DNA from: Streptomyces sp. JJ36
GTDB lineage: Bacteria; Actinomycetota; Actinomycetes; Streptomycetales; Streptomycetaceae
Assembly (NCBI RefSeq): GCF_021696945.1
Contig: NZ_JACYHE010000014.1
Location: 45,999-109,998, forward strand
DNA length: 64,000 nt
Reading direction: 5' to 3'
Part shown: in pieces, positions 8,497 through 17,157 of the stretch
Position numbering within the stretch: position 1 is the stretch's first letter
Layout of the letters: each line of letters starts with the position of its first letter
Made by a program: the position numbers and the translations under genes
The notes under the pieces: generated by a model
Database searches by the model: none
The model's input: the letters and a program-made list of their open reading frames with translations, nothing else
What the model was told of the DNA's origin: nothing

Positions 8497-11400
8497 GTGA
8501 AGTCCTTCTCAGGACGCCTGCTGAACCGGCGCATACGCCGCCGGACGACAGGCTCGATCGTGCTCGGTCTGAGCCTGGCCCTGCTGTCCGGGACGGTGCA
8601 GGCCGTCCCGGCCTCGCCCGGGGGCACGGAGCGCCCCGGCGTACCGGACCCCGGCGACCCGGCCGAGGTCGGCGAAGCCAGGGTGAAGCCGCGGGGTGCG
8701 GACCCCGCGCGGAAGGCCGCGGTCAGGAAGCTCGGCCCGGCCGAGTGGCCGGGCAAGGGGAGCACGGAGATCGCGGTCTCCGCCTTCTCCCGTGCGCTGC
8801 CGGGCGCCCGTGGGCTGCGGAAGCCGGAGGCCGGAGGGGTGCCGGTCACGGCGGTGCCCGCCGGTCTGGGACGTACGGACGCCGCGGGCCGGAAGGCCGG
8901 CCCCGAGCGCGGTGCCTCCGGCGACCCGCTGGCCTCCGCGCCGCCGGCCACGGTCCGGGTCACCTCGCTCGGCCGGGCGGCCGCCGGGAAGTGGGGCAGT
9001 GCCGCGCTCTTCACGGTCGAGCGCGCCGACGGCGTCAGCCGGCAGGCACCGGTCGAACTGTCCCTCGACTACTCGGAGTTCGCCGACGGCTTCGGAGGCG
9101 ACTACGGCGGGCGGCTCAGACTGGTCGAGCTGCCGGGATGCGCGGCCACCCGGGCGCCGGGCGACCCGGGCTGTGCGGGCGACGTCGAGGAGCTGCCCTC
9201 GGAGAACGACCCCGGCACCGGGACCGTGACCGCCCGGGTGACGGCGGCCCCGGACTCCTCCGGCCTGACGACCGACTCCAGCGGTCCGGCCGGCAGCGGC
9301 ACCGTCTACGCGCTCACGGCGGGCAGCTCCTCCGCCCAGGGCGACTACCGGGCCACGCCGCTCTCCCCGTCCGCGAGCTGGTCGGTGGCCGACTCCTCCG
9401 GCGGCTTCTCCTGGAACTATCCGTTCCGGACGGTGCCGACGCCCGGCGGCCTCACGCCCAGCATCGGCCTGAGCTACTCCTCGCAGGCGGTGGACGGCCG
9501 CACCGCGGCCACCAACAACCAGGGCTCCTGGATCGGTGAGGGCTTCTCCTTCGAGCCCGGCTACATCGAGCGGCGCTACAAGCCGTGCTCCGACGACGGC
9601 CACGAGGACTCCGCGGAACAGTGCTGGGCCTTCGACAACGCCACCCTCATGCTCGAAGGCGCCTCCGGTGAGCTGATCAAGGACGACGACACCGGTGAGT
9701 GGCACCTGACCGGTGAGAACGGCGCCGAGGTCGAGAAGCTGACGGGCACGGTCAACGGCGACGACGACGGCGAGCACTGGCGCGTCACCACCACCGACGG
9801 CACCGAGTACCACTTCGGGCTCAACCGGCGTCCCGGCTGGACCAGCGGAGCCGCGCAGACCCACTCCACCTGGACCACCCCCGTGTTCGGCGACGACTCC
9901 GGGGAGCCGTGCCACGCGTCGACGTTCGCCGGCTCCTGGTGCCGGCAGGCGTGGCGCTGGAACCTGGACTACGTCAAGGACAGCCACGGCAACGTGATGT
10001 CCTACTTCTACGGCAAGGAGACCAACCACTACGCGCTGAACGGCAAGACCGGCGTCGACGGCACCGCCTACACCCGCGGCGGCTACCTGAAGCGCGTGGA
10101 GTACGGCCAGCGCGACGGCGAGGTCTTCGGGTCCGCGGCGCCGGCCCGCGTCCTCTTCCACACCGCCGAACGCTGCCTGCCGACCGCGGACTTCGACTGC
10201 GCCCCGGAGAAGTTCACCGAGGCCAACGCCGCACACTGGCCGGACACCCCGGTGGACCGGCATTGCAAGGCGGGCACCCCCTGCGACAGCAGCCAGACGG
10301 CGGCCACGTTCTGGACCCGCAAGCGGCTGACCGGAATCACCACGCAGATGCGCACCGGGGCGGGCAGCTACCAGGACGTGGACGCCTGGACGTTCACCCA
10401 CCTCTTCACCGACAACGGCGACGACTCCCGGACCCTGTGGCTGTCCGCGATCGACCACGAGGGCAGGGTGGGCGGCACCGCGGCGCTGCCGTCGCTGGAG
10501 CTCCAGGGCATCCAGCTCGTCAACCGGGTGGACCGGGACGGCGACAACATCGGCCCCTTCCACCGTTTCCGTCTCGCCTCGGTGCTGACCGAGACCGGCG
10601 CCCAGCTCGACGTCAACTACGCCCCCACCGAGTGCAGCGCCGGGTCGCTGCCCGAACCGGGCACGTCCACCAAGCGCTGCTACCCGGTGCGGTGGACGCC
10701 GCCCGGGCACATCGACCCGATCACCGACTGGTTCCACAAGTACGTCGTCGCGGAGATCATCGAGACCGACCGCACCGGCGGCGGCGAGGACCTCGTCACC
10801 CGCTACGACTACCGGGGCCCGGCGGGCTGGCGGCACGGCGAGCCGGACGGCATCACCGACGAGTCCATGCTGACCTGGGACCAGTGGCAGGGCTACGGCG
10901 AGGTCTCGGTCACCAGCGGCAACGGCCAGGACATGAAGACGCGTGTCGACTACACGTACCTTCAGGGCCTGGACGGCGACAAGCTGCCCGGCGGCGGCAC
11001 CCGCACCGAGACCGTCACCGACTCGACGGGACGCACCTACACCGGCCACCAGGAGTACACCGGCTTCGAGATCGAGGCCCGGACCTACGACGGGGACACC
11101 GTCGCCTCCAAGGTCGTCACGGAACCGTGGAAGCGGGTCACGGCGACCCAGACGAAGCCGTGGAAGACCAGCAGGGCGACCCTCGTCCGGCCGAAGAAGA
11201 CCCGCGGCTACACCAGGCTGGGCGACGGGACGTGGCGGAAGACGGAGTCGACCTCCTTCTACGACGCGTCGAACGACACCGGGCGCGCCGTCCGCATCGA
11301 GGACCTGGGCGACCTGTCCACCGCCGAGGACGACAGGTGCACCCGGCTGTGGTACGCGGACAACCCGGCGAAGAACCTCTACGAACTGCCGTCCCGCAGT

Positions 11401-14400
11401 GAGGCCGTCTCCGTCGCCTGCGGGACGACGCCGGACCGCGCCACGCAGGTGATCGCCGACGAGCGCACCTCCTACGACGGCGGCGCCTTCGGCGACGCGC
11501 CCACCGCGGGCGACGCCACGAGGACCGAGCGGCTGAAGTCCCACGACGGCACCACGGCCGCCTACCAGGTCACCGGAACCACCACCTACGACGAGTTCGG
11601 CCGTCCGACCTCCCAGACGGACGCGTCCGGGGCCACGACGACCACCGCGTACACCGACGCCCACGGCCTGATCTCGCAGACCGAGGTCACCAACGCGCGC
11701 GGGCACGTCACCACGACCGACTACGCCCCCGCCTGGGGCCAGTCGACCGGGCAGACCGACCCCAACGGGAAGCGGACCGACCTGGCCTACGACCCGCTGG
11801 GCCGGCTGGTCTCCGTGTGGATGCCCGACCGGGCGAAGTCCCAGACCCCCAGCATCAGGTACTCCTACCTGGTGCGCCGCGACCAACCGGTCGCGGTCCG
11901 GACCGAGAAGCTGGAGATCAGCGGCTCCTACGGCGTGGAGTACCAGCTCTACGACGGACTGCTGCGTCCGCGGCAGAAGCAGACCGAGGGCCCGGACGGC
12001 TCCCGGATGGTGGCCGACACCTTCTACGACGGCACCGGCAAGATCCGTAAGACCAACGCCACCTACAACGCGACCGGCGCGCCCTCCGACACCCTGGTGA
12101 CCGTCGCCAACGGCGAGGTCGGCGCCCAGTCCCGGCACGAGTACGACGGGCTCGGCCGCCCCACCGCGGAGATCTTCGCGGTGGCCGGGGTCGAGCAGTG
12201 GCGCACCACCTACACGTACGAGGGCGACCGGACCCACATCGACCCGCCGGTCGGCGGAGTGCCGCAGACCCGGATCACCGACGCGGCGGGCCGGACCACC
12301 GAGCTGCGCTACCACCACGGCGCCTCGCCCGTCCCGGAGGGGACGTCGGGGCCCGGCACCGGGTACGACAGCACGCGGTTCGCGTACACCCCCGGCGGCG
12401 AACTGGCCAAGGTCACCGACGACCAGGGCAACTCCTGGGAGTTCGGCTACGACCAGCGCGGACGCCGGATCACCTCCACGGACCCCGACACCGGCACCAC
12501 GACCACCGCGTACGACGCGCTCGACCGGCCGGTCTCCTCCACCGACGCACGGGGCCGTACCGTCTCCACGGTCTACGACGACCTCGGCCGCGTGACCGGC
12601 ACCTGGGAGGGCGACCCCGGCACCGGCACGCGGCTCACCGAGACCCGTTACGACCGGGACGGGTGGCTGGGCAAGGCCTGGGCCTCGCTGCGCTACGTCG
12701 ACGGCGGCACCGCGTACTTCGCGACCGTCACCCAGTCGATGGACGACTTCTACCGTCCGCTGAAGACGGCCTACTCGGTGCCCGGCACCGAGGGCGCCCT
12801 GGCCGGCACGTACACCTTCACCACCAGCTACAACCGGGACGGCACGGTCCAGGGCGTCGGCATGCCGGCGGCCGGGAACCTGCCGTCGGAAGCCGTCGTC
12901 TTCGGCTACGACGACCTGCAGCGCCCGGTGTCCATGACGGGCGACACGTCCTACGTCACGGACGCGGTGTACTCCAACACCAGCCTCCTCCAGCAGCTCG
13001 AACTCTCCACCGGCAACGGCGACACGCTCTGGCAGACCTTCCACTACGAGAAGGGCACCGACCGGCTGACCCGCGCGGTGGTGGACCAGGAGTCGGCCAC
13101 CGCACCGCTGAAGGACGCCCACTACTCCTACGACCAGGCGGGCAACGTCCTGTCCATCGCGGACACCGTCGGCGGGGCGGCCGCGCCCGACGTCCAGTGC
13201 TTCGCCTACGACCACGGCGCCCGCCTCGCCGAGGCCTGGACGCCGCAGGCCACCGCGCAGACCGCGGCCGGCTCGGGCACCGCCGGCAGCGGCGGGCTCG
13301 GCGCCGCCGCACCGGAGGCCTGTGCGGGAGCACCGGGCAGCCAGGCGCTGGGCGGACCCGCGCCGTACTGGAAGTCCTACACCGTCGACTCCATCGGCAA
13401 CCGCACCAAGGAGGTCGTGCACGACACGGGCCTGGACCCGGCCCAGGACGTCACCCGCACCTACACCTACGGCGAGGGCGCGGCCGGCCCGCACGCGGTC
13501 ACCACCGTGGCGGAGGACGGTCCCGCCGTCGACCGGCAGTCCACCTACGCCTACGACGCGAGCGGCAACACCACGGAACGCGTCCTCAGCGGCGACACCC
13601 AGACCCTGGAGTGGGACGCCGAGGGCAAGCTGACCCGGACCACCGAGGCGAACGGGGACACCAGCACCTACGTCCACGACGCCGAGGGCAACCGGGTGGT
13701 GCGCCGCGACGAGACGGCCACCACCGTCTACCTGCCGGGCATGGAGCTGCGGCTGGCCAAGGGCAGCTCGACGGTGGAGGCCACCCGCTACTACACCTTC
13801 GCCGAGCGGACCGTCGCGGTCCGCACCGACGACGGCACCGCGGCCTTCCTCGCCGCCGACCATCACGGCACCGGAGAACTGGCCGTCGACACCGGCAGCG
13901 GCGAGGTCGCCCAGCGGCGCTTCGACCCCTACGGGCTGGAACGCGGCGAGGCCACCGGCACCTGGCCGGGCGAGAAGGGCTTCGTCGGCGGCACGGTCGA
14001 CGCGCAGAGCGGGCTGACCCAGCTCGGAGCGCGCCAGTACGACCCCACGCTGGGCCGGTTCCTCTCGGTCGACCCGCTCATCGACTACTCCGAGCCGCAG
14101 CAGATCAGCGGCTACGCCTACGCCAACAACAGCCCGGTCACCCTGTCCGACCCCACCGGCCGGTTCTTCATCCCGATCATCCCGGTGATCCACTGGATGC
14201 TCCAGCAGATCCAGAAGGTCCTCGGCTGGGGCGGCAACGGCTCGCAGGAGGTGCAGGAGGCCCAGCGGGAGAAGGACCGCGCGGAGCGGCAGTACAACGC
14301 GGCGAAGCAGCGGACCAAGCAGGCCGCGAAGGAACTCGTCGACATCGCCAAGGACGTCCTCGGGATCGACGCGGCGATGGACTGCTTCTCCAGCGGCGAC

Positions 14401-15444
14401 CTCGCCGCCTGCGGCGAGACGGCGCTGAACGTCGCCGGCTCCTTCGTCGGCGGCCTGGCCGGCAAGATCCTCGCCAAGTACGGCGCGCCCTGGAACTGGG
14501 CGAAGGGCGCGAAGCTCGTCAAGCGCGTCTGGGGCCTGCTCGACGACCTGGTCGGCGGCGCCAAGGACATGTGGAAGCACTCCGGGACGCTGAACAAGGC
14601 CAGGGACAAGCTGGCCGCGGCCAAGGAGAAGGCGAAGAAGGCCTTCGGCAAGGGCAAGTGCCACAGCTTCCTGCCCGGCACACGGGTGCTGCTCGCCGAC
14701 GGGACCAGCAGACCCATCGAGGAGGTCGGGCTCGGTGACGAGGTCACCGTCACCGACCCCGAGACCGGGAAGACCACGACGCGCGAGGTCGTGGGCACGA
14801 TCGTCACGGAGGACGACAAGCACTTCGTCGACCTCACGGTCCGCACGGACGACGGCTCCGCGGCGCTGATCTCCACGACCACCCACCCCTTCTGGGCCGA
14901 GACCGAGGAGGCGTGGGTCGAGGCCGGCGAGCTGCGCCCGGGCATGCTCCTGCGCACGGCCGACGGCACCACGGTCGAGGTCGAGGAGGTCCGCCACTTC
15001 CAGAAGCGGCAGCGTACGCACGACCTCACCGTCGACGGCGTCCACACGTACTACGTGGGTGCCGGCACCGAGACGCTGCTCGTCCACAACACCAACGGTC
15101 CGCAGTTCTGCAAGACCCGGGACGGCTTCACCGCCAAGAACAACCGTGGCGGAGCCCCGGGCTCCCGGGGCGGGAAGGACTTCACCAAGGCCGGCAAGGA
15201 CGAGGTCATCCAGCGCAACGCCGACGGGCAGCCCGACGGCATCGCCCGCTGTGCCAACCCCAACTGCCAGGTCGAACTGGTGGTCCCGCAGAAGTCCCAG
15301 AAGGGGGTCACCCCCGACCCGCGGGAGGCCCAGGTGGACCATAGGACCCCGAAGGCGCATGGTGGGTCCGGCGATCCCAGCAACGGACAGGCGTTGTGCC
15401 GGACGTGCAACAGAGAGAAGAGCGATGGGCCACAGCCATGGTGA
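8497..15444 (+). CDS. Rhs-repeat polymorphic toxin with Hint protease and HNH nuclease tip
   Basis: 2315 residues from GTG 8497, preceded by GGGAG at 8486-8490. An N-terminal signal or anchor (TGSIVLGLSLALLSGTVQA) suggests Sec export. Residues about 330-1890 are the Rhs/YD shell with many YDxxGR-type repeats (TYDEFGRPTSQTDASG, YDPLGRLVSVW), closing with GLTQLGARQYDPTLGRFLS and DPTG. A helical linker (1887-2054) leads to a Hint self-cleaving domain at about 2055-2198, which starts with Cys (CHSFLPGTRVLLADG) and ends in His-Asn (LLVHNT). The last 117 residues are a zinc-supported HNH nuclease: CANPNC, then VDHRTPKAHGG (His at about 2282), N, and CRTCNREK. The inferred action is DNA cleavage in a competitor after Hint release. 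A DUF4265 gene follows at once as candidate immunity. Confidence 0.9.
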   Translation: MKSFSGRLLNRRIRRRTTGSIVLGLSLALLSGTVQAVPASPGGTERPGVPDPGDPAEVGEARVKPRGADPARKAAVRKLGPAEWPGKGSTEIAVSAFSRALPGARGLRKPEAGGVPVTAVPAGLGRTDAAGRKAGPERGASGDPLASAPPATVRVTSLGRAAAGKWGSAALFTVERADGVSRQAPVELSLDYSEFADGFGGDYGGRLRLVELPGCAATRAPGDPGCAGDVEELPSENDPGTGTVTARVTAAPDSSGLTTDSSGPAGSGTVYALTAGSSSAQGDYRATPLSPSASWSVADSSGGFSWNYPFRTVPTPGGLTPSIGLSYSSQAVDGRTAATNNQGSWIGEGFSFEPGYIERRYKPCSDDGHEDSAEQCWAFDNATLMLEGASGELIKDDDTGEWHLTGENGAEVEKLTGTVNGDDDGEHWRVTTTDGTEYHFGLNRRPGWTSGAAQTHSTWTTPVFGDDSGEPCHASTFAGSWCRQAWRWNLDYVKDSHGNVMSYFYGKETNHYALNGKTGVDGTAYTRGGYLKRVEYGQRDGEVFGSAAPARVLFHTAERCLPTADFDCAPEKFTEANAAHWPDTPVDRHCKAGTPCDSSQTAATFWTRKRLTGITTQMRTGAGSYQDVDAWTFTHLFTDNGDDSRTLWLSAIDHEGRVGGTAALPSLELQGIQLVNRVDRDGDNIGPFHRFRLASVLTETGAQLDVNYAPTECSAGSLPEPGTSTKRCYPVRWTPPGHIDPITDWFHKYVVAEIIETDRTGGGEDLVTRYDYRGPAGWRHGEPDGITDESMLTWDQWQGYGEVSVTSGNGQDMKTRVDYTYLQGLDGDKLPGGGTRTETVTDSTGRTYTGHQEYTGFEIEARTYDGDTVASKVVTEPWKRVTATQTKPWKTSRATLVRPKKTRGYTRLGDGTWRKTESTSFYDASNDTGRAVRIEDLGDLSTAEDDRCTRLWYADNPAKNLYELPSRSEAVSVACGTTPDRATQVIADERTSYDGGAFGDAPTAGDATRTERLKSHDGTTAAYQVTGTTTYDEFGRPTSQTDASGATTTTAYTDAHGLISQTEVTNARGHVTTTDYAPAWGQSTGQTDPNGKRTDLAYDPLGRLVSVWMPDRAKSQTPSIRYSYLVRRDQPVAVRTEKLEISGSYGVEYQLYDGLLRPRQKQTEGPDGSRMVADTFYDGTGKIRKTNATYNATGAPSDTLVTVANGEVGAQSRHEYDGLGRPTAEIFAVAGVEQWRTTYTYEGDRTHIDPPVGGVPQTRITDAAGRTTELRYHHGASPVPEGTSGPGTGYDSTRFAYTPGGELAKVTDDQGNSWEFGYDQRGRRITSTDPDTGTTTTAYDALDRPVSSTDARGRTVSTVYDDLGRVTGTWEGDPGTGTRLTETRYDRDGWLGKAWASLRYVDGGTAYFATVTQSMDDFYRPLKTAYSVPGTEGALAGTYTFTTSYNRDGTVQGVGMPAAGNLPSEAVVFGYDDLQRPVSMTGDTSYVTDAVYSNTSLLQQLELSTGNGDTLWQTFHYEKGTDRLTRAVVDQESATAPLKDAHYSYDQAGNVLSIADTVGGAAAPDVQCFAYDHGARLAEAWTPQATAQTAAGSGTAGSGGLGAAAPEACAGAPGSQALGGPAPYWKSYTVDSIGNRTKEVVHDTGLDPAQDVTRTYTYGEGAAGPHAVTTVAEDGPAVDRQSTYAYDASGNTTERVLSGDTQTLEWDAEGKLTRTTEANGDTSTYVHDAEGNRVVRRDETATTVYLPGMELRLAKGSSTVEATRYYTFAERTVAVRTDDGTAAFLAADHHGTGELAVDTGSGEVAQRRFDPYGLERGEATGTWPGEKGFVGGTVDAQSGLTQLGARQYDPTLGRFLSVDPLIDYSEPQQISGYAYANNSPVTLSDPTGRFFIPIIPVIHWMLQQIQKVLGWGGNGSQEVQEAQREKDRAERQYNAAKQRTKQAAKELVDIAKDVLGIDAAMDCFSSGDLAACGETALNVAGSFVGGLAGKILAKYGAPWNWAKGAKLVKRVWGLLDDLVGGAKDMWKHSGTLNKARDKLAAAKEKAKKAFGKGKCHSFLPGTRVLLADGTSRPIEEVGLGDEVTVTDPETGKTTTREVVGTIVTEDDKHFVDLTVRTDDGSAALISTTTHPFWAETEEAWVEAGELRPGMLLRTADGTTVEVEEVRHFQKRQRTHDLTVDGVHTYYVGAGTETLLVHNTNGPQFCKTRDGFTAKNNRGGAPGSRGGKDFTKAGKDEVIQRNADGQPDGIARCANPNCQVELVVPQKSQKGVTPDPREAQVDHRTPKAHGGSGDPSNGQALCRTCNREKSDGPQPW

Positions 15445-15484
15445 CGGCCGTGACACGCCTGTGCCCAGGGAGTACGGAGCAGAC

Positions 15485-15952
15485 ATGGACACAGCGCACG
15501 AGGTCATCCACATCCGGCTGCGGCAGGAGGGGGACTGGCCGCCCGTCGCGCAGGAGGAGGTCACCGCGGTCCCGCTGGGCGAGCACCGGTACCGGCTGGC
15601 GGACCCGCCGGCGTTCGCCAAGCGGCTCGCCGTGGGGGACGTGGTCCGTGTCCTGCACCACGGAGAGCCGGAGGTGCCCTGGATCGACGAGCTGCTGGAG
15701 CACAGCGGTCACTCCACCCTGCGGGTGATCGTCTTCCGGCAGGCCGGTGAGGCGGCCGAGCGGGAGCTCGCCGACCGCATGACGGCTCTCGGGGCCACGG
15801 TGCACCGCACCCCGCTCGACGGGCTCCTGGCGCTCGACGTGCCGGCGAGCGTGCCGTACGACCCGGTGCGCGCCGCGCTGGAGGACGGCGAGGGGCGCGG
15901 GCTGTGGGAGTACGAGGAGGGCTCGGTCTCGGCCGTGCACGACGCCGGCTGA
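15485..15952 (+). CDS. DUF4265 protein, candidate immunity protein
   Basis: 155 residues, ATG preceded by GGAG at 15476-15479. It matches DUF4265 throughout: DWPPVAQEEVTAVPLGEHRY, LAVGDVVRV, HSGHSTLRVIVF, and a C-terminal GLWEYEEGSVS. The domain has no settled function. No membrane segment or signal peptide is present, so it is cytosolic. It lies 40 bp after the Rhs toxin and before the island terminator, the usual place for an immunity gene. Neutralising the HNH nuclease is therefore a positional inference; it could also be an unrelated passenger. Confidence 0.75.
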   Translation: MDTAHEVIHIRLRQEGDWPPVAQEEVTAVPLGEHRYRLADPPAFAKRLAVGDVVRVLHHGEPEVPWIDELLEHSGHSTLRVIVFRQAGEAAERELADRMTALGATVHRTPLDGLLALDVPASVPYDPVRAALEDGEGRGLWEYEEGSVSAVHDAG

Positions 15953-15969
15953 CGGAACGGGAAGGACGA

Positions 15970-16008
15970 GAGGGGGCCGGTGACCGCACAGCGGTCGCCG
16001 GCCCCCTC
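15970..16008. terminator. Bidirectional terminator closing the toxin island
   Basis: An 18-bp stem of GAGGGGGCCGGTGACCGC (15970-15987) with GCGGTCGCCGGCCCCCTC (15991-16008), one G-U pair and a 3-nt ACA loop. It lies between the DUF4265 gene and the convergent DUF4031 gene and can serve both. Confidence 0.8.
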
Positions 16009-16067
16009 GTCGTGGACGGCACGGGGGCGGCGGGGACGGCCGGCGGGCGGGCGCGTCCGGGCGCGGC

Positions 16068-16102
16068 GGGGCCGGTGCGGGGGCCGGTGCGGGGGCCGGT
16101 CC
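16068..16102. repeat. 12-nt tandem repeat GGGGGCCGGTGC, about three copies
   Basis: Three consecutive near-identical units in the convergent intergenic region after the island terminator. No coding role is seen; it looks like slippage-prone GC-rich filler. Confidence 0.6.
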
Positions 16103-16166
16103 GGCCCGGTCGGCTCCGGCCCGGTGCCAAACCGGTCGGGCCGGGGCCGGGCCGGTCGGGGGAGGT

Positions 16167-16442
16167 TCAGGGGGCGCGGAGGCGGGGACGGCGGAGGCCG
16201 GCGCCGGTGAGGCGGCGCAGCAGCTCCTTGCTGGTGACCTCGACGGCACCGTGCCGCACGGCGGCGGCGTACCGTTCGGCGGGCACGTCGTAGTGGTCCC
16301 GGTCGAAGGCGCGGCGGGGGCAGCCGATGGCGGCCGCGAAGGCGTGCAGCTCCTCGTAGGAGACGTCGCTCACCAGATGGGACCAGGTACGGCCGTGCCC
16401 GGGCCAGACGGGCGGGTCGATGTAGACCGTCACCGGCGGCAC
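16167..16442 (-). CDS. DUF4031 domain protein
   Basis: 91 residues if GTG 16442 is used, or 88 from GTG 16433, which gives the usual family start TVYIDPPVWPGHGR. The DUF4031 signature is clear: WSHLVSD, EELHAFAAAIG, DHYDVP and AVRHGAVEVTSKELL. Function is unknown. It lies downstream of a small zinc-motif gene in the same direction, 61 bp away, and the two may be cotranscribed. Confidence 0.8.
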   Translation of the reverse strand: MPPVTVYIDPPVWPGHGRTWSHLVSDVSYEELHAFAAAIGCPRRAFDRDHYDVPAERYAAAVRHGAVEVTSKELLRRLTGAGLRRPRLRAP

Positions 16443-16503
16443 CGCCCCGCGGTCGCCGGGACCGGTGCGGGGGCCGGCGCCCGTGCCGTACGTCTGCCGG
16501 GGG

Positions 16504-16884
16504 TCACAGCCGGCTCCCCAGGGAACCCACCCGCGCGACCGCGGTCGCGGTCTTCCCGCACACCCAGTGCGGGTTCTCCCCGAGTTCGGGCTCGATGTCG
16601 AGCGCGTGCAGGTCGGTGCCGCCGCAGACCGGGCAGAGCGGCCACCGCCCGTAGCGGTCCAGGAGCGCGTCCTGGACGTCCTGGGCGATGAGCCCGCCGA
16701 CGAAGGCGACGCCGTCCGGCCACTGCTCGACCCACCAGCGGCGGTGCACCACGGCGTCCTCCACCAGGGAGACGACGTCCGCCTCGGCGACGTCGCTCGC
16801 GGTCAGGTCGGCGAGGACCAGTGCCCGCGCGGTGTGCAGCGCCTGTTCGAGTGCCTGCGTTTCCTCTGGAGATTGCTCAGCCAT
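16504..16884 (-). CDS. Small protein with CPVCGG zinc-like motif, unknown function
   Basis: 126 residues. An acidic helical N-terminal half (EETQALEQALHTARALVLADL) is followed by a CPVCGGTDLHALDIEP knuckle and a second Cys in HWVCGK, three of the residues that could bind zinc. No recognised family. It is divergent from murR and upstream of the DUF4031 gene. Coding bias and the clean ATG start support a real gene. Confidence 0.65.
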   Translation of the reverse strand: MAEQSPEETQALEQALHTARALVLADLTASDVAEADVVSLVEDAVVHRRWWVEQWPDGVAFVGGLIAQDVQDALLDRYGRWPLCPVCGGTDLHALDIEPELGENPHWVCGKTATAVARVGSLGSRL

Positions 16885-16966
16885 GCCTCAATTGCACCAA
16901 AGTTCGGCCGCACGTGAATCCGTGGGCGGTGCCGGGGGCGTTCGGAGGCCGCTAGGGCGCCGCCCG

Positions 16967-17030
16967 GGACCCCGGCACGGGCCGCTCGGAACCCCGGCAC
17001 GGGCGGCTCGGAACCCGGCACGGGCGGCTC
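16967..17030. repeat. Three 21-22 bp tandem repeats upstream of murR
   Basis: Units starting at 16967, 16988 and 17010 share the core CCCGGCACGGGCGGCTCGG with one or two changes. They lie 65 bp before the murR -35 hexamer. They may be a multi-site operator or simply an expanded repeat. Confidence 0.6.
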
Positions 17031-17094
17031 GGGACCGCTCCGGAAGGCGACTCCGGCGGTTCCGTGGGCGGCGGGAACGGCCGGTTCCGCACCC

Positions 17095-17123
17095 TTGACG
17101 CTCCGAGGCGGCGAAAATATCTT
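17095..17123 (+). promoter_or_regulatory. murR promoter, probably leaderless transcript
   Basis: TTGACG (17095-17100) and TATCTT (17118-17123) are separated by exactly 17 bp, a near-consensus vegetative promoter. The expected transcription start falls at about 17130, which is the A/G of the proposed GTG start, so the mRNA would be leaderless. Confidence 0.6.
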
Positions 17124-17157
17124 CCTTCCGTGACCTATGGCGTGAAGGAAAATTTCA
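17113..17157. promoter_or_regulatory. Candidate MurR operator pair overlapping promoter and first codons
   Basis: GAAAATATCTTC (17113-17124) is a near-palindrome over the -10 box. TGAAGGAAAATTTCA (17143-17157) has TGAA/TTCA half-sites typical of RpiR-type operators and encodes VKENF of the regulator itself. Both would place a repressor on its own promoter. Inference from symmetry and position. Confidence 0.45.
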
